From Methylobacterium pseudosasicola (lineage in GTDB: Bacteria > Pseudomonadota > Alphaproteobacteria > Rhizobiales > Beijerinckiaceae), in the NCBI RefSeq assembly GCF_900114535.1, contig NZ_FOTK01000026.1, positions 1 through 64,000 of the forward strand: DNA of 64,000 bases. Reading direction: 5' to 3'. The notes beneath the pieces are model-generated. The model worked only from the letters and a program-made list of their open reading frames with translations. It had not been told where the DNA came from and ran no database searches. Shown here one piece after another: positions 35,520 through 43,944 of the stretch. The translations under genes were made by a program, and so were the position numbers. Numbering within the stretch: the stretch's first letter is position 1; each line of letters begins with the position of its first letter.

Positions 35520-35859
35520 CCGGGCACGCTCGCGGCGCCGGTCAGGCCTCGGTGGTTTTCGGATCGAAGCGAGAGGTGCGACGGTCGCCGGCCGTGCCGG
35601 ACGCCATCGCGGATCGGCGCGAACGCCGAAGGTCAGCCCATTTTCGCGGGGCGAGGAGGAAGGTCATCGCGGGTGCCTCGATTGGGACCGCCCGAGCGTC
35701 AGCTACGAGGGCGATGAACCCCGATGCATAACCGGGGCGGGAGCGTCATTTCGACGTCGACGAACAGATAAGGAACCGGGTGATTCGGCGTCAATGGCCT
35801 CCGTACGGTTCCACGGCCTTATCCCCAGATCCGTCGCGATCGGGAGGCCCGACGCCGGA
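35520..35859. other. 340-base GC-rich gap
   Basis: It contains the leader motif GGTCAGGCC (near 35540) of the AAA-protease fragment. No open frame has recognisable character and no terminator is obvious. Confidence 0.3.
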
Positions 35860-38800
35860 TCAAGCGGCGGTATCGAGCTTGACCCGGCCCGGGCGCATGT
35901 CGACCGCGACAGGCCCCGAGCGGGTGAAGCGCAGGCAGAAGTTCATCTCCGCACCGACCTCCAGGGCTTGCCAGTCGTCGGGGCCGGCGTGATCCTGCCG
36001 GCCGTAGATGTCGCGGGGATAAGCCGATGACTTGATGAACAAATAAGCTAGGTCGCGCTTCACGACGATGCCGCTGTAGCGCCCGAGCCGCTTCGAAACG
36101 AGGGACTCGTTCCTGGGGGTCGAGACTTTCCAATCGTCCGGCGCGCGCCTGTCGACTTCCGCGAAGAGATCGACGGCCTCGGCCACCGCGCCGGTCATGA
36201 ACAGGAACTGGGCGTGGAGATGCCGCGCGTCGAAATTCTGGTCGCCGGTGCTGTAGCTGCGGGAGAGGTGCCCCTTGACGACGTTCCCGTCGGCGGCCGT
36301 TCCCAGGAGGAGCTTCGCCATCTCCAAGTGCAGGAGCTTGTCGTCGGGCGCGCGTTCGAGCGCCTTGGTGAAGGTGGCTACCGCCTTGTCCTCCTGCCCG
36401 CGCGCGCCGTAGGCCCTCGCGAGCCGGATCGCCACGCCCGCGCCCTTGGCACCGAGGGAGAAGGCGCGCTCCAGGGCGCGCAACGCCTTGTCCGGGCGCT
36501 CAAGGACGTCGTGGAGCCGCGCCTCAACCTGCTCCACGGCGGCATCGTCCACTGACACCTGCCGGGCGCGGGCGAGAAGGTCCTCCGCCGACTTGACCTT
36601 GGTCGCGAAGAAGGCGAGCTCGCGCTCGGTGCCGCGCTCGGTGCCGCGCTCGTCGAGCGCCTCGCCGAGGGTCGCGATCTCGTCGATGACCAGCTTGCAC
36701 CGGCTCGTCAGCGCGATCGGGTCCTTCGAGGAACGCACCTCGTCCAGACGTTCATGGGCCTGCTTGCGGAACTGCTCCACAAGAACCGGCGAGCGCTCGG
36801 CGTTGGCGCGCCGGCGTGCGATCTCGGCCTGGGTATGGATGATCGAGTTGGACCTCGGCGCGAGGTCGCGCGCCTTGCGCGCCAGGTCCTCGGCCTCGGG
36901 CAGGGAGCCGTGGCGATGGTGGGCCTCAAAGATCGCCCAGTGCTGCAGGATGTGGGCGTGGGCCGGCACGGCGGCCACCGCCGCGCGGTAGACGGCCCGC
37001 CCGGCCTCGACGTCCGAGAGGTCCTCGCTGAGCTTCCGCCCGCGCACGATGTCCTGCAGGACTTGGTCGTCCGTCGAGTATCCGGGATCGAGCCCGTTGA
37101 TGATCCGGATGAGCTGGGCCGACTTTTCGTCGTCCGTGGCGCAGGCGCGACGGAACACGAATTGGGCCACGCGTGAGTGGCGTGCGCGGTACTGGTAGTC
37201 GCCGGTGTATGGATCGCGCATCGTCAGCACGACGTTCTCCAGCGGTCCGAAGAAATCGCGCTCGTAATCCTCGAAGCGGATGCCCGAGATGCGCGAGATC
37301 GTGCCGGCCCGGACGGGGACAACGAACTGGTTCATCGTGGCGATGTCGAGGTAGAGGCGCTGGGCCTGCTCGGGCACGATGCGCTGATACTCCTCGAATA
37401 CGATGTCCTCGAAGTGCTTGCCCTGGGTGGCCTCGTGGAGCGCAACGAGAAGCTGTCGCTCGGCGCGCTGCTGGAAGGCCTCCACCTGTTCCGCGCGGCT
37501 GTGTCCGGAGAGAAGGCCGAGGGAGCCGTGGCGCTGCAGGAGGTCGAGGAGGCTCTCGATCTCGCCGGTCGACAGGTTGGCGACGCGCAGCTCGTGCGGG
37601 GAGAACCGCTTGAGCACGTCGCAATAGACGTTCCAGTCGGTGTCCCGCTCGGCTCCCACGACTGTCAGCGGAACCCGCTGCCCCTTGGCGAGCTTCAGCG
37701 CCGCGGCGACCCGCTCCGCGTGCAGCGCGATGCGGTCGACGAAGAGGAAGATGCGGCGGCCCGTGAGTTCGTGGAGCTCGATCAGGCGTTCCCCCGACAG
37801 GGCGCCCGCGGGTTCGAACCAGAGCGCCAACGCGTCCAGCTGGGTGGCTGCGTCCCACGCGGCGCGCTTCAGCGCGATCGACTTGCCCGCCCCGCCGGGG
37901 CCGCGCAGCACGAACAGGCGCACCTCGCGGGACGCGGGGGGCTCCTCCATGACCGCCTTGAACACGAGGTCGTCGGTCAGCCGGCGCTTGGCGTCGAGAC
38001 GCTGGACGATGGCGCCCCAACCGGTGTCGAAGCCCTCGTAGAAGCGCCGGGGATCCTGGTGGGGATGGGGCAGGTCCTGGTAGAGGTAGGTGAAGTCCCG
38101 CTCCAGCGCCGCCTTGAGCCTGGGGGACTCCATGTGGGTGACCTTGTAGAGGCGCCGGACTGGCAACTCCTTCACGTCCGCGGCCACAGATAGCGTCCTG
38201 AAAAGTGGCTCCACCGCCCGGTCCAATCCGCGGACGAATTCGCCGAACTTCGCGTCGATGACGCCGACGTTCATGCTCTCCCAGTAGGCCACTTCCTGTT
38301 CGGAGAGCTTCGGGACGACGATGTAATACCGGGGACGGCCGCCAAGTTCGGCGAAGCGGTAGATCAGCTTGCGGATGTGCGCGTCGGCGATGCGGTAGCC
38401 GCAGAAAACGATGGGGCTCTCGCGGGCCCGATCCTCCAGGCGGGCGAAGAGGCGGGTCCGGTTCCTGGAGTACCGGTCGTAATGCTCGTGGGACAGGATC
38501 GGCGGCAGGTCCGGGTCGTGCAGCTGCTCAAGGCATCCGTGCAGCTTCAGGAACTCGACCGGGTTGAGGACGGATTGCATCCGCTCCTCGACGGGCTCGG
38601 TGTCGCGCACAAAGGTCACCGGGACCTGCAGCTTCGCGGGCGTCGCGGCGTAGGCCCGCTCGACGAGGAGGTCGTAGTTCGTCGTCGCAATAGTACGCCA
38701 CCGGAAGGTCGGGAGCAGCTTGTGGGCCTCGGACGGCTCGTATCCGGCCAGCAGGCCGCGGACGTGCTCGAAAACCACTCCGTTGCCGTGCGCCTTGATG

Positions 38801-39009
38801 GCCATCTCGGCGACGGACATGAGATCGTAGCCGTCCATCTCCGAGCCGAGGAATTTCTTAGCCAGGTCGGCGCGGAGGGCCTCGCCCGACGGGGCGCCGG
38901 CCTCCATCGAGGCGCCGGCGCCCAGGAAGAGGATGACGCGCTGCTGCTTCATCGACTCGACCAGGGTCGCCGGGATGGCGACGGTCTTGCGGGAGGTCCT
39001 ACCGGCCAT
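35860..39009 (-). CDS. SIR2-STAND-TPR protein, candidate anti-phage NADase sensor
   Basis: About 1049 residues. Residues 1-280 are a SIR2-like NADase domain: FLGAGASMEAG (28-38), TTNYD (109-113), KLHGC with H157, and FCGYRIADAH (202-211). Residues about 320-620 form a STAND/NACHT-like ATPase with Walker A GPGGAGKS (370-377) and a Walker B of the LFVD type near residue 425. The remainder is helical TPR-like repeats ending in a short strand-rich cap. This effector-switch-sensor plan is that of Avs/STAND defence proteins, where repeats bind a phage protein and the SIR2 part destroys NAD+. ATG 39009 is the best start; the frame stays open to 40257 only as arginine- and proline-rich shadow. Confidence 0.83.
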   Translation of the reverse strand: MAGRTSRKTVAIPATLVESMKQQRVILFLGAGASMEAGAPSGEALRADLAKKFLGSEMDGYDLMSVAEMAIKAHGNGVVFEHVRGLLAGYEPSEAHKLLPTFRWRTIATTNYDLLVERAYAATPAKLQVPVTFVRDTEPVEERMQSVLNPVEFLKLHGCLEQLHDPDLPPILSHEHYDRYSRNRTRLFARLEDRARESPIVFCGYRIADAHIRKLIYRFAELGGRPRYYIVVPKLSEQEVAYWESMNVGVIDAKFGEFVRGLDRAVEPLFRTLSVAADVKELPVRRLYKVTHMESPRLKAALERDFTYLYQDLPHPHQDPRRFYEGFDTGWGAIVQRLDAKRRLTDDLVFKAVMEEPPASREVRLFVLRGPGGAGKSIALKRAAWDAATQLDALALWFEPAGALSGERLIELHELTGRRIFLFVDRIALHAERVAAALKLAKGQRVPLTVVGAERDTDWNVYCDVLKRFSPHELRVANLSTGEIESLLDLLQRHGSLGLLSGHSRAEQVEAFQQRAERQLLVALHEATQGKHFEDIVFEEYQRIVPEQAQRLYLDIATMNQFVVPVRAGTISRISGIRFEDYERDFFGPLENVVLTMRDPYTGDYQYRARHSRVAQFVFRRACATDDEKSAQLIRIINGLDPGYSTDDQVLQDIVRGRKLSEDLSDVEAGRAVYRAAVAAVPAHAHILQHWAIFEAHHRHGSLPEAEDLARKARDLAPRSNSIIHTQAEIARRRANAERSPVLVEQFRKQAHERLDEVRSSKDPIALTSRCKLVIDEIATLGEALDERGTERGTERELAFFATKVKSAEDLLARARQVSVDDAAVEQVEARLHDVLERPDKALRALERAFSLGAKGAGVAIRLARAYGARGQEDKAVATFTKALERAPDDKLLHLEMAKLLLGTAADGNVVKGHLSRSYSTGDQNFDARHLHAQFLFMTGAVAEAVDLFAEVDRRAPDDWKVSTPRNESLVSKRLGRYSGIVVKRDLAYLFIKSSAYPRDIYGRQDHAGPDDWQALEVGAEMNFCLRFTRSGPVAVDMRPGRVKLDTAA

Positions 39010-39233
39010 CGTGCGTCGCCCGGCGCGCCTGCTGGGTATCGCCGGTTGCGCGCCTCCAAGCTTCGCCGGCTCACCCGTGAGGATGGGCGAACAGCGGCAC
39101 GGAATGCAAGGGATCGGCGCGAGCCGGGTTCCACGGCCGCACGGGACGACCGTCGCGCGGCCTTTGGGCCGCGGCCTCGTCGAGGGATGCGCGCCGATTG
39201 CGGATGCAGGGCGATCGCGCGCCCCGATCGCAC

Positions 39234-40034
39234 CTACACGAAGATGACCCGGGTGGGATCGAAGCCACTCTCCTCCTCGACGTGGCCGCGTGGGTTGCAG
39301 ACGACCCGGGTCGGCCCGACGCGGTAATCGGCGGGGCTGTGGACGTGGCCGTGGACCCAGATGTCCGGCCCCCTCGCGTGGACCAGGTCGCGCAGGTCGG
39401 AGGCGTAACACCAGCGCAGGTCGCCGTTCGGGTCGGGCAGGCTCTCGGGGAGCGGCGCGTGGTGGGTCACGACGACCGTCGGGCCCGGATGCGGCTCCGC
39501 GAGGACGCGATCGATGAACGCGCGGGTGCGCCGGTGCATCGCCAGTACCTCGCCGGGCTCGATCCTGTGCCGCGAGCTCGGGCCGGTGCGGATCCGGCGG
39601 TAATCGACCATGCCGAAGTGCCCTTGGGCGGAGCGCATCGCCTGCGTCAGGGTCGTGGAGCCGAGGCGGAAATCGGTCCACAGCGTGCCGCCGGCGAAGC
39701 GGGTCCCGCCGATCATGACGACGTCGTCCATCAGCAGGTGGATGCCGTGGCGGGCGGCAAGGTCGCGCCCCCGGGCGATCTGGTCGTGGATCGGGTAGCG
39801 GTCCTCGCCCCGGTCCCACCAGAAGTCGTGGTTGCCGGGGACGTAGACGACCGGCGCGCCGGGCAGCCGCTCGGCGAGCCAATCGAGGGCGCGGGTCAGG
39901 GGCGTATGGACGTCGCCGGCGATCACGGCCACGTCGAACCCGCCCGGCGGCGCATGCGCGGCCGGGTCCCAGGCGTTCTCGGGCCACTCCTGGTGCAGGT
40001 CGCTGAAGATCCAGAGGCGGGGTCCATCGGTCAT
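39234..40034 (-). CDS. metallophosphoesterase
   Basis: 266 residues with all calcineurin-like motifs: FSDLHQEW, VIAGDVH, PGNHDFWW, VTHHAPL and VHGHVHS. It binds two metal ions and cleaves a phosphoester. The start at 40034 overlaps the stop of a second phosphoesterase gene as ATGA, so both are co-translated. Such pairs occur on plasmids and phages with nucleotide or RNA-end processing roles. The SIR2-STAND gene lies 224 bases downstream on the same strand, and a link to it cannot be excluded. Confidence 0.85.
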   Translation of the reverse strand: MTDGPRLWIFSDLHQEWPENAWDPAAHAPPGGFDVAVIAGDVHTPLTRALDWLAERLPGAPVVYVPGNHDFWWDRGEDRYPIHDQIARGRDLAARHGIHLLMDDVVMIGGTRFAGGTLWTDFRLGSTTLTQAMRSAQGHFGMVDYRRIRTGPSSRHRIEPGEVLAMHRRTRAFIDRVLAEPHPGPTVVVTHHAPLPESLPDPNGDLRWCYASDLRDLVHARGPDIWVHGHVHSPADYRVGPTRVVCNPRGHVEEESGFDPTRVIFV

Positions 40035-40585
40035 GGCCGCCCTCCGTCGCGGGCCGCGTTCTCGGCGAGGCGGACGCGGATCTCGTCGAGGGTGATCGGG
40101 CGGAAGCCGAAGCAGTCGACGCCGACGTCGGTGCTCGCGGCCGTGCCCGGCAGGGTGCCGTGCGAGTGGCCATACAGGTGGATGTCGCCGCGGTGCTGCC
40201 GCGGCCACACCCGGTGTGCGTAGTGCGAGCACCACACGCCCTGGCCCGTCCCGTCAATGAGCGGAACGACGACGCGGGCGACGTCGACGATCCCGTCCCA
40301 GGGCAGGCGCACGGCGCTCTTGTCGTGGTTGCCCCTGACGAGGAAGCGGCGCCGGCCGTTCAGCCGCGAGAAGACCCCGCGGGCGAGGTCCTCGGGGCAT
40401 CGGTAACTGAAGTCGCCGAGGTGCCAGACCGTGTCGTCTGGGCCGACGGCGGCGTTCCAATTCGCGATCAGGGCCACGTCGTGCTCCTCGATCGAGGCGA
40501 AGGGCCGGTTCAGGCCGAGCCGCGGTGAGAGCACAGATCGGTGGTGCCAGTGCGTGTCGGCGACGAAGTGGATCTTGGGGGGCAT
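40031..40585 (-). CDS. metallophosphoesterase, small
   Basis: About 184 residues with the motifs VADTHWHH, HLGDFSY, VRGNHDKS, CSHYAH and YGHSHG. It is shorter than its downstream partner and resembles phage-type phosphoesterases. GAGG before ATG 40585 sets the start. The two overlapping phosphoesterases have different motif details and are not a simple duplication, so they probably act on different phosphoesters. Substrates are unknown. Confidence 0.83.
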   Translation of the reverse strand: MPPKIHFVADTHWHHRSVLSPRLGLNRPFASIEEHDVALIANWNAAVGPDDTVWHLGDFSYRCPEDLARGVFSRLNGRRRFLVRGNHDKSAVRLPWDGIVDVARVVVPLIDGTGQGVWCSHYAHRVWPRQHRGDIHLYGHSHGTLPGTAASTDVGVDCFGFRPITLDEIRVRLAENAARDGGRP

Positions 40586-40852
40586 GCTGGCCTCGCGCGG
40601 GTGCGGAGGCACGGGCCGGGAAAGCCTGGACGCTCCGGGGGATCAGGGGGATTGGAGGGGGCCGTGGCGTTTCATATGGGCCTCGTTCGGAGGGGCGGAC
40701 CGCGTGGGCGGGCGCGCCCGGGCGTTATGGAGCGCGACTCGTAAGGAAACGGGAAACGGGATGCGCCACCCGCCTCCGGATACCCGCCCGTAATTGGGCC
40801 GTTAGCCTTGCTCGCGCGAGACCGCGGCGGTTGTCCACGGGGTTTTTGGGCG

Positions 40853-41257
40853 ATGCCGGATCGTTGGGAGGTGGTGCGGACGGCAGACAGGCTGCACGAG
40901 GCGGGGGTGCGGGTCTCAGTTCGCAACGTGATCCCGGAGCTGAGGAACGGCGGGTCGCACCGGGCGGTGGGGGCGCTGCTGCGGGAGTGGAAGGCTCAGC
41001 GGAACTATAGGCCGAGGCTGGAGCCGAAGGGTCTGCCGGAGCGGGTGCAGGCCTCGTTGGCGAACGCGGTGAGCGAAATGTGGCTGGCGGCGCGGGCGGA
41101 GGCTGCGGCGGAGTTGGTGGCGGAGCGAGATCGGCTGGAGGTCGACCGGCGGGCGGCCCTGGAGATCATGGACGAGGCGCTGGCGCGGCTCGACGTGGCC
41201 GAGGCGGAGACGGCGCGGCTGCGGGAGCGGCTGGCGCGCCACGAGGAGCATGATTGA
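40853..41257 (+). CDS. KfrA-like DNA-binding coiled-coil protein
   Basis: 134 residues. The N-terminus (about 1-50) fits the KfrA DNA-binding domain, with VVRTADRLHEAGVRVSVRNV and NGGSHRAVGALLREW as helix and helix-turn-helix. The rest is a long acidic-basic alpha helix, probably a coiled coil (AAELVAERDRLEVDRRAALEIM). KfrA proteins of plasmids bind their own promoter and help partition. This short form may be an accessory regulator. A longer relative starts at 63399. Confidence 0.72.
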   Translation: MPDRWEVVRTADRLHEAGVRVSVRNVIPELRNGGSHRAVGALLREWKAQRNYRPRLEPKGLPERVQASLANAVSEMWLAARAEAAAELVAERDRLEVDRRAALEIMDEALARLDVAEAETARLRERLARHEEHD

Positions 41258-41387
41258 CCCGCTTGGCCCCGGACGCCGACAGGCAGGCTCGGTCGACGAT
41301 TGCCACACTCAGGGGGAAATACGCCTGGTCCGGCTGATGTAAAGCCTAGGCTTCGGACAAGCTGGCCGTTGCGACGGCCGTCGTTGT

Positions 41388-41402
41388 GTTCTAAATTTGT
41401 TC
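41388..41402 (+). promoter_or_regulatory. SOS (LexA) box directly before the DUF5131 gene
   Basis: GTTC at 41388-41391 and GTTC at 41399-41402 with seven AT-rich bases between them is a perfect alphaproteobacterial LexA operator. Its last base lies only two bases before ATG 41405, so no normal ribosome-binding site fits between them. The downstream pair should be silent until DNA damage. Confidence 0.78.
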
Positions 41403-41404
41403 CA

Positions 41405-42154
41405 ATGGCTCAAAGCTCGGCGATAGAGTGGACTGAGGCGACTTGGAACCCCGTGACGGGTTGTACCAAGATCAGCTCCGGCTGCGACAACTGCTATGCG
41501 GCCCGGTTCTCGGAGCGTTTCCGCGGGGTTCCGGACCATCCGTTCGAGAGCGGTTTCGATCTGACGCTACGTCCCCGGCGCCTGGAGCAACCACTTCAGT
41601 GGCGGCGTCCGCGGATGATCTTCGTCAATTCGATGAGCGACCTCTTTCACAAGGATGTCCCGACGTCGTTCGTCGATCGCGTCTTCGATACGATGGAGCG
41701 CGCGGACTGGCACGAGTTCCAGATACTGACGAAGCGCAGTTCGCTCATGCGGGATTACGTCAACGCCCGCTACGTCTCTCGTCCGGTGCCGCCGCACATC
41801 TGGCTCGGGGTGTCGGTCGAGGACGGGACCAAGAAGTCCAGAGTCGCCCACCTACGGAATACCAATGCCTCCGTGAGGTTCCTGTCCGTCGAGCCCTTGA
41901 TTGGGCCGATCGGGACTTTAGATCTCAGCGGCTTGCATTGGGTCATTGTCGGGGGCGAGAGCGGTCCCGGCGCACGACCGATGGAGAAGGTGTGGGTCGT
42001 CGACCTGCAAGTGCAGTGCGCGAAGGCAGACGTGCCCTTCTTCTTCAAGCAATGGGGCGGCCGATCGCCGAAAACGGGCGGGCGGCTGCTCGACGGACGC
42101 GAGCACAACGGGTGGCCGAGGAACGCGCGCGCGGCGATGTCCGCCGCCGTGTAG
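41405..42154 (+). CDS. DUF5131 (phage Gp37/Gp68 family) three-Cys-motif radical-SAM-like protein
   Basis: 249 residues. The start fits the family pattern IEWTEATWNPVTGC, and three cysteines in CTKISSGCDNCYA (residues 19-31) form the cluster-binding motif of radical-SAM-like enzymes. FVNSMSDLFHKDVP and VSVEDGTKK are other conserved segments. The reaction is unknown. It is paired, as usual, with a three-Cys-motif partner protein nine bases downstream. An SOS box overlaps the promoter and reaches almost to the ATG, which suggests a leaderless transcript. Confidence 0.85.
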   Translation: MAQSSAIEWTEATWNPVTGCTKISSGCDNCYAARFSERFRGVPDHPFESGFDLTLRPRRLEQPLQWRRPRMIFVNSMSDLFHKDVPTSFVDRVFDTMERADWHEFQILTKRSSLMRDYVNARYVSRPVPPHIWLGVSVEDGTKKSRVAHLRNTNASVRFLSVEPLIGPIGTLDLSGLHWVIVGGESGPGARPMEKVWVVDLQVQCAKADVPFFFKQWGGRSPKTGGRLLDGREHNGWPRNARAAMSAAV

Positions 42155-42163
42155 GGGCGACGG

Positions 42164-43255
42164 ATGAAGCCGCAGCGGGTGACGTGGGCGCTTGAGGACC
42201 ACACCAGGGCCAAGCACGAGATCCTGCGCCGATACCTCCAGGCCTGGTTCCCGATCCTGGCGCTCGGGGGGTTCCCCCGGATGGTGTTCATCGACGGCTT
42301 CGCAGGCCCGGGCATCTACGACGACGGCAGCGACGGTTCGCCCCTGATCGCGCTGAAGGCGTTCCTCGACCAGCAAACGCCCATCCGCGCCGAGTGCCAT
42401 TTCCACTTCATCGAGAAGGACGAGGCCCGGGCGGACCGGCTGCGCGAATGCGTGGCGGCGTTGTTCGCGGCGCGGGCGCGCCCGCACAACCTCCATGTCC
42501 GCATCCATTCCGGCGAGGCTTTTGAGCAAGTCTACGCGACGGCGCTGCGCGACCATCCCCGGAACGCGCCGGTCTTCGCCCTGGTGGACCCGTTCGGCTG
42601 GAACGGCATCCCGATGACGGCCATGCGCGACCTGATGAACCGGGCCAGCGGGGAGGTCCTGGTCAACTTCATGTTCGAGGAGATCAACCGCTTCCTCACG
42701 CACCGCGACCAGCCGGACAACTTCGACGCGCTGTTCGGCTGCGCGGACTGGCGCAGGGTCGCCTCTCTGCCGCCCGCGCAGCGCAAGGCCGGCATCCGCG
42801 ACCTCTATGCCGCCCAGCTGGTATCGGTGGCCGGGGCGCGCTTCGTCAGGCACTTCGAGATGCGCAACGGACGGGAGCGCACCGACTATTACCTGTTCTT
42901 CGCGACGAAGAACCAGAAGGGCCTTAAGAAGATGAAGGAGGCCATGTGGTCGGTCGACCAGCGGGGCGGGGTGGCCTTCTCTGACGCGACCGACCCGGGC
43001 CAACAGGTGCTGTTCGACGGCAGCGATCTCTCCCAGCTCGAAGGTATCCTCGCCCGCCGCTTCGCGGGGGCGGCGGCCGACGTGGACGAGATCGAGCGCT
43101 TCGTGGTCGAGGAGACCGCTTTCCGGGAGACCCACTACAAGGGGATCTTGAAGGGGATGGAGGCACGGGTCCCGGCGGCTATTCAGGTCGAGGCCTGTCG
43201 CGAGGGCCGCAGGCGGGGGACCTATCCGGCGGGGACGCGCGTCCGGTTCGCCTGA
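42164..43255 (+). CDS. tcmP: three-Cys-motif partner protein TcmP
   Basis: 363 residues, the usual TcmP length. The N-terminal half looks like a Rossmann methyltransferase-type fold: FIDGFAGPGIYDDG is the ligand loop and FHFIEKDEARADRL the acidic second strand, followed by FALVDPFGWNGIP, where Asp-Pro-Phe stands in a catalytic-loop position. TcmP genes occur almost only beside Gp37/Gp68-family genes, so the two products probably act together. The joint function is not known; SOS control and the defence island suggest phage defence or a damage response. Confidence 0.85.
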   Translation: MKPQRVTWALEDHTRAKHEILRRYLQAWFPILALGGFPRMVFIDGFAGPGIYDDGSDGSPLIALKAFLDQQTPIRAECHFHFIEKDEARADRLRECVAALFAARARPHNLHVRIHSGEAFEQVYATALRDHPRNAPVFALVDPFGWNGIPMTAMRDLMNRASGEVLVNFMFEEINRFLTHRDQPDNFDALFGCADWRRVASLPPAQRKAGIRDLYAAQLVSVAGARFVRHFEMRNGRERTDYYLFFATKNQKGLKKMKEAMWSVDQRGGVAFSDATDPGQQVLFDGSDLSQLEGILARRFAGAAADVDEIERFVVEETAFRETHYKGILKGMEARVPAAIQVEACREGRRRGTYPAGTRVRFA

Positions 43256-43392
43256 ACGAGGGGCTGCGCTCCAGGTGGCGGCCCTCTCCGTGCCTTTGAT
43301 GCCGAGTTATCGCTGGCACTCTTTGTACCCATCTATGCGCGAGCGATTATACCGGCAAAATCGAGCAATTATGACTTATGCGCGACAAACGC

Positions 43393-43439
43393 AATCAGCG
43401 TCACTGGCCCCAGGCCAACGACGCTGATTATAGCACTGA
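43393..43439. terminator. hairpin between convergent genes
   Basis: AATCAGCGTC (43393-43402) and GACGCTGATT (43430-43439) form a perfect 10-bp stem, and the loop itself contains a small GGCC stem. It lies between the 3' ends of tcmP and a minus-strand gene and probably terminates both, although no long T-run follows. Confidence 0.55.
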
Positions 43440-43448
43440 TATCACAGA

Positions 43449-43685
43449 TTAATAGTTTATATTAGAAGTTTCCAAGATTTTAGCGCCTGGCTCGCTTGTA
43501 TTAACCGCCGGAGGATCACGCGGCACCACGATCCAAACGATGATCACAGCGGCGGAGACCGCAATCATCGACCGAGCGCTGATACGCACCGTCCCGTCAC
43601 GCAAATTGAGGAAGATGTCGATCGTCGGGCGCACCAGCAACTCCTCGGCGAGCTGATACGTTTCACGGACAATGGTCTTGAACAT
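43449..43685 (-). CDS. small single-pass membrane protein
   Basis: 78 residues from ATG 43685, preceded by GCGAGG at good spacing. Residues 38-55 (SMIAVSAAVIIVWIVV) form one membrane helix, with a charged N-terminal part and a short polar tail. No family is recognised. A longer frame to 43886 lacks a ribosome site. It diverges from an AT-rich orphan gene, and a small membrane protein next to a helix-turn-helix protein in a defence island could be an effector, but that is speculation. Confidence 0.45.
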   Translation of the reverse strand: MFKTIVRETYQLAEELLVRPTIDIFLNLRDGTVRISARSMIAVSAAVIIVWIVVPRDPPAVNTSEPGAKILETSNINY

Positions 43686-43944
43686 TGGTGCCTCGCTTCG
43701 AAGAAATTCGACACCCAAGAGATGCATTAATCCGCACTTCGTAACACGAGGAGATATATGGTTTAATAGGGCCGCCTTGCTCTCGTGGGCATAGAGATGG
43801 ATGCCGCTCCCAACGTGGCGACCTTTCACAGGAGTGCGACTTGGGTCGCGCCGGGAGTTGTGTGGTTTTATAAGGCTTACTGACAAACATGCGGGCAGCC
43901 AAACTAATCATGGCGCTCCGGGTCGGCTTCAACGGGAGAGGAAT

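Noticed and set aside
35860..35990. possible sigma-independent terminator after the SIR2-STAND gene
   Set aside because: No stem with a T-run was found downstream of the stop.
36630..36660. short tandem repeat (encoding RGTE twice) in the TPR region
   Set aside because: Only two in-frame units inside a helical region; an ordinary small duplication with no sign of function.
39010..40257. N-terminal extension of the SIR2-STAND-TPR gene to about 1465 residues
   Set aside because: The extension is Arg/Pro/Ala-rich and antisense or off-frame to the two phosphoesterase genes; SIR2 homology begins after ATG 39009.
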